From NCBI RefSeq assembly GCF_008831285.2, contig NC_045139.1, positions 25,836,412 to 25,900,411 of the forward strand: 64,000 bases of DNA, read 5' to 3'. The notes beneath the pieces are model-generated. The model made no database searches. It was not told where the DNA came from and saw only the letters and a list, made by a program, of their open reading frames with translations. Position numbers and translations under genes: made by a program. The stretch is from Nymphaea colorata (taxonomy: Eukaryota; Streptophyta; Magnoliopsida; Nymphaeales; Nymphaeaceae). Each line of letters starts with the position of its first letter. Position 1 is the stretch's first letter. This document shows positions 61,088 to 64,000 of the stretch, piece by piece.

Positions 61088-64000
61088 ATCTCAGTTTCAT
61101 CATTGTGGTCATTGCTTTCTTGCTGCCCATTTCAATTCAGTGTTGTTGGTGTTTGGTGCTTGTTGGCTTTTGTCTATAAATGGCATCTTCTTTCTCATTT
61201 ACTCCTACAATGTCATCAGCAACTATGCCTTCTATTCAATAAAATGTTGTCTCTAGTTTGGTGTCAGTCAACCTCGTTAGGACCAACTGCTCGTTGTGTT
61301 CCTAGATAGAATATATAATGTTCTCCCAAGAGCTTTTTAAGTTTGTTGATGGCTTTTTGCTTTTTCCACTGAAACCATTGGAAAGAATGGCAAACAAGTT
61401 GTTGACTTTAAGTTTTTGATGTGGAAATGTGCAATGGCCCTCAATTGGATAAAAGCCCTTATGATTGAGCCTATTCTAAGTCACATAGTTTGTATGCTTT
61501 TTACTAAAGATGCATAGATTTGTTTTAGAGTAGTTCTTTGCTTCTTTCTCAAGCATGTGCATATTTCAAATTAGAAATGATCTCTAAATTATTAAAAAAG
61601 GCTCTCAACTACTGATACATGACTTAATTGAAGTCAATTATTTTGTTGATTCACTTACTATGGATGAGGAGATTAAAGATCATGATCTTGTTCTTCATAA
61701 TTTGAATGAGCTTCTTCTTGTGTATGAGAGTTTTGTTACTAATCTGACGACTTCAAATCTATGTCTATCCTTTCTGAAATATATTACAGAATCAAGAGAA
61801 ATGCACAACACATTGATAGCATAAATGAATCAATGACTAGAGAAACTAATTATGTGGCTTTCATAACACATTGTGGCCATGGCCAGTAACCCTCAAGCAA
61901 AGGATGTGAAAGATGATGATTCAATGACACTAGATCTTGGAACCCGAATCACAACAACCAAGGGTCATCTAAAACAATTCTTCCTCAAATCAAAGTTAAG
62001 CTAAAGAAGATTTAGGTGTAGTATGTCAGTTTTTTGGGTGCCAAAATCATATAATAAGGCAATGCTTTGACATCCTTAAAGCATTTGTTGCTTGGCAGAA
62101 ATCACAAGGAATATTTTTTTTGGTACTTGGATAAGAGGTTTGTCACCATATGGCTAGAGATGGTGATCATGTAGACGAATCAACAAATTATAATGGCCTG
62201 AATAAGGTGATAGTTGGAAATGGAGCATCTCTTCCTAAAAGTCACTCAATTCTTCTTGAGATGTGCTTCACATTTTGTGTATAAAAAAACTTACTTTCAA
62301 TCACCAAAATTTGTGCTAACAACGGATGCTACTTTGACTTCTATCCTTCTAAATTTCTGGTTAGGAATGTGCAAAGTGAGAAAAAGTTAGTTCAAGGATA
62401 GAATAGATATGGATTTTATCAATGTGATATCCACAAGCATGTAGACTCCAATAGGTCATCTTCAGCTTTCATGTTGTTTGGCTTGAATGAAAAGATGCAA
62501 AGACATGGCATAGCATCTTGGGCATCCCAGTGTGACCATATTTTATATGTTTTAAGGAGAAAGAAGCTCATTGTTTTGGACTTTAGTACTGTTTTATTTT
62601 GTTCTGGTTGTTCTGTTTACAAGATGCATCAACAACCATTTAATAAATCTAAAATGCATGCTTCATTTCCTTTTGAAACTATTCATGTTGATTAATGGGG
62701 ATATACTTCATATATTTCTGGAAAAAGGCATTGATATTTCATGTTGCTTGTTGATTATTTCTCAAGATTTTGTTGGTTGTTTCCTTTAAAATTAAAACAT
62801 GACGTCTTTCATTGTTTCATTAATTTCAAGAAAATTGTGTAAAAGCAAATCAGGGTTTCTTATAAAATTTTTCATTGCGATTCTGATAGAGAGCTTATAA
62901 GCATAATGTTCTCTGATTTCTTGGCTGAAAGTGGCATTAAGCAACCACTTTCATGCCTTCACACTCGCATTATCATGTGGTAAGGCCTGGCATGACATTG
63001 CTTGTTTAATCTGGTTTGCAATTTAGTTTTTGGAGCTACACCTATAGAACAGCCTCTCATAAATAGAATGTTGAGCAGTAATTTAGAGGAAAATCTTCTT
63101 ATAAATGGTTATGAATATGTACTTCATATATTACTAAAACATTTCCGTGCTTGTTACCCTCTTTTGGTGATGTATAAGAAGAATAAGATGTATTCCAAAT
63201 CCCAATCATGTGTCTTCATAGGGCATAGAGTTCAGCATAAATATGTTATTAACCAATGAAAAACAAGGTCTTCATCTCTGAAAAAACTTTTTAATGAGAA
63301 TAAATTCTTGTTACAACAAACTACTACTCCTTTCACTAAGCAAGAGATAATGCATTGGCTTGATCAGCTAATTAAGCCTTCACTAATAACATCCAAGCAA
63401 TATACCAAGAGGTATCTCCAGTTTTTTGCCACCAAATCAGTTGCCCATATCACCACAAACCGATAGGGCTGCATATGCCGCACTAGCGAGTGATGCTCAA
63501 CTCATCATATCTAATGTTGATCAAGATGTTCATAATCCTAATGATATTCAACTAGAGGCATCTTTTTCTTTGGGTGTTTGTTTACTGTTTGATATTCCTA
63601 ACCAACAGTTGGTTCACACCCATTCCATGGTAATGAGTCCACTGATGGGTCTAGCAATATTCAAAAAATTGACTATGGAGAATGTTTAAATCTTGATGTG
63701 TGTTGTCTTTAGTAATCTTTAGTGAATAATATCAATGGGATAAGAGATTGAATTTTTCTATAAAAAACAGGTATGGACCTCAGAACATCAAATAATTTTC
63801 ACAACATTATTGGTTGCCAGTGGATCTATATGATCAAACATAAACTTGATAGCACAACAGCATGGTTTGAAGTGAAATTGGTTGCTAAAAGATATAGCTA
63901 ATAGGATGGAATGAATTATGTTGAAACTTTCAGTCATATTATCAAACATACCATGGTAGAGTCACCATTGTTGTTGCTATCTCTAATGGTTGGACTATTA
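61088..64000 (+). pseudogene. Decayed Ty1/copia element running off the right edge
   Basis: Plus-strand relic with many stops. The gag part reads DEEIKDHDLVLHNLNELLLV then YESFVTNLTT (about 61665-61750). A protease-linked part reads NGLNKVIVGNGASLPKSHSI (about 62195-62255). Gag-pre-integrase follows with ASWASQCDHILYVL. Integrase begins HASFPFETIHVD and LVDYFSRFCWLFPLK (about 62655-62790). A late integrase/linker piece reads YKKNKMYSKSQSCVFIGHRV (about 63170-63230). RT starts at the far right with ETFSHIIK.. and AISNGWTI (63930-64000), with the catalytic part beyond the window. The open stretches are short and none exceeds about 90 codons. Confidence 0.85.

Overview
This is plant nuclear DNA, most likely an angiosperm with a repeat-rich genome. 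The evidence is one intron-containing gene of plant type (eIF4A-III, with DESD in motif II), one intronless nepenthesin-type aspartic protease, and many decayed copia, gypsy, LINE, SINE, hAT-like and MITE sequences in an AT-rich background. I cannot name the species.

Layout. 1-13 kb: no convincing host gene. It holds a decayed L1-type LINE (about 2.44-3.68 kb), a Tourist-like MITE (5707-6135), hAT-like fragments, a (GA)n tract, and a lone LTR followed by a tRNA-Met-type primer binding site (about 10.53-10.91 kb). 13.48-14.76 kb (+): an intact, GC-rich, intronless secreted aspartic protease of the AED3/nepenthesin-like group, with a TATA box about 55 bp upstream of its ATG. 15.6-20.4 kb: AT-rich noncoding sequence, then a copia relic on the minus strand. 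21.518-22.200 kb: a non-autonomous hAT-like element filled with GGN trinucleotide repeats. 23.2-28.2 kb: repeat fragments, the last two exons of a GatB (Glu-tRNA(Gln) amidotransferase subunit B) gene on the minus strand, and a copia 3' end with its LTR. 28.2-34.65 kb: a decayed Tat/Ogre-like gypsy element on the minus strand, followed by a tRNA-derived SINE with a near-perfect target duplication. 35.6 kb: a possible small gene.

38.400-50.288 kb (minus): a complete eight-exon eIF4A-III gene (exon-junction-complex DEAD-box helicase) encoding 411 aa. All splice junctions can be read. One intron uses GC-AG. The first intron (6.66 kb) is crowded with transposons, including a near-palindromic 0.93 kb element and two hAT-like elements. 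50.6-64 kb: a copia relic, a long (GA)n tract, AT-rich sequence, a repeat block that is the inverted counterpart of copies at 23 kb and 27.7 kb, and a further decayed copia element that runs off the right edge.

Only two genes look clearly functional (the protease and eIF4A-III). The rest is a history of nested and truncated transposons. I found no evidence for a new biological system. The most useful leads are the hairpin-forming intronic element, the GC-AG intron, the isolated GatB 3' end, and the cluster of small DNA transposons inside a housekeeping-gene intron.
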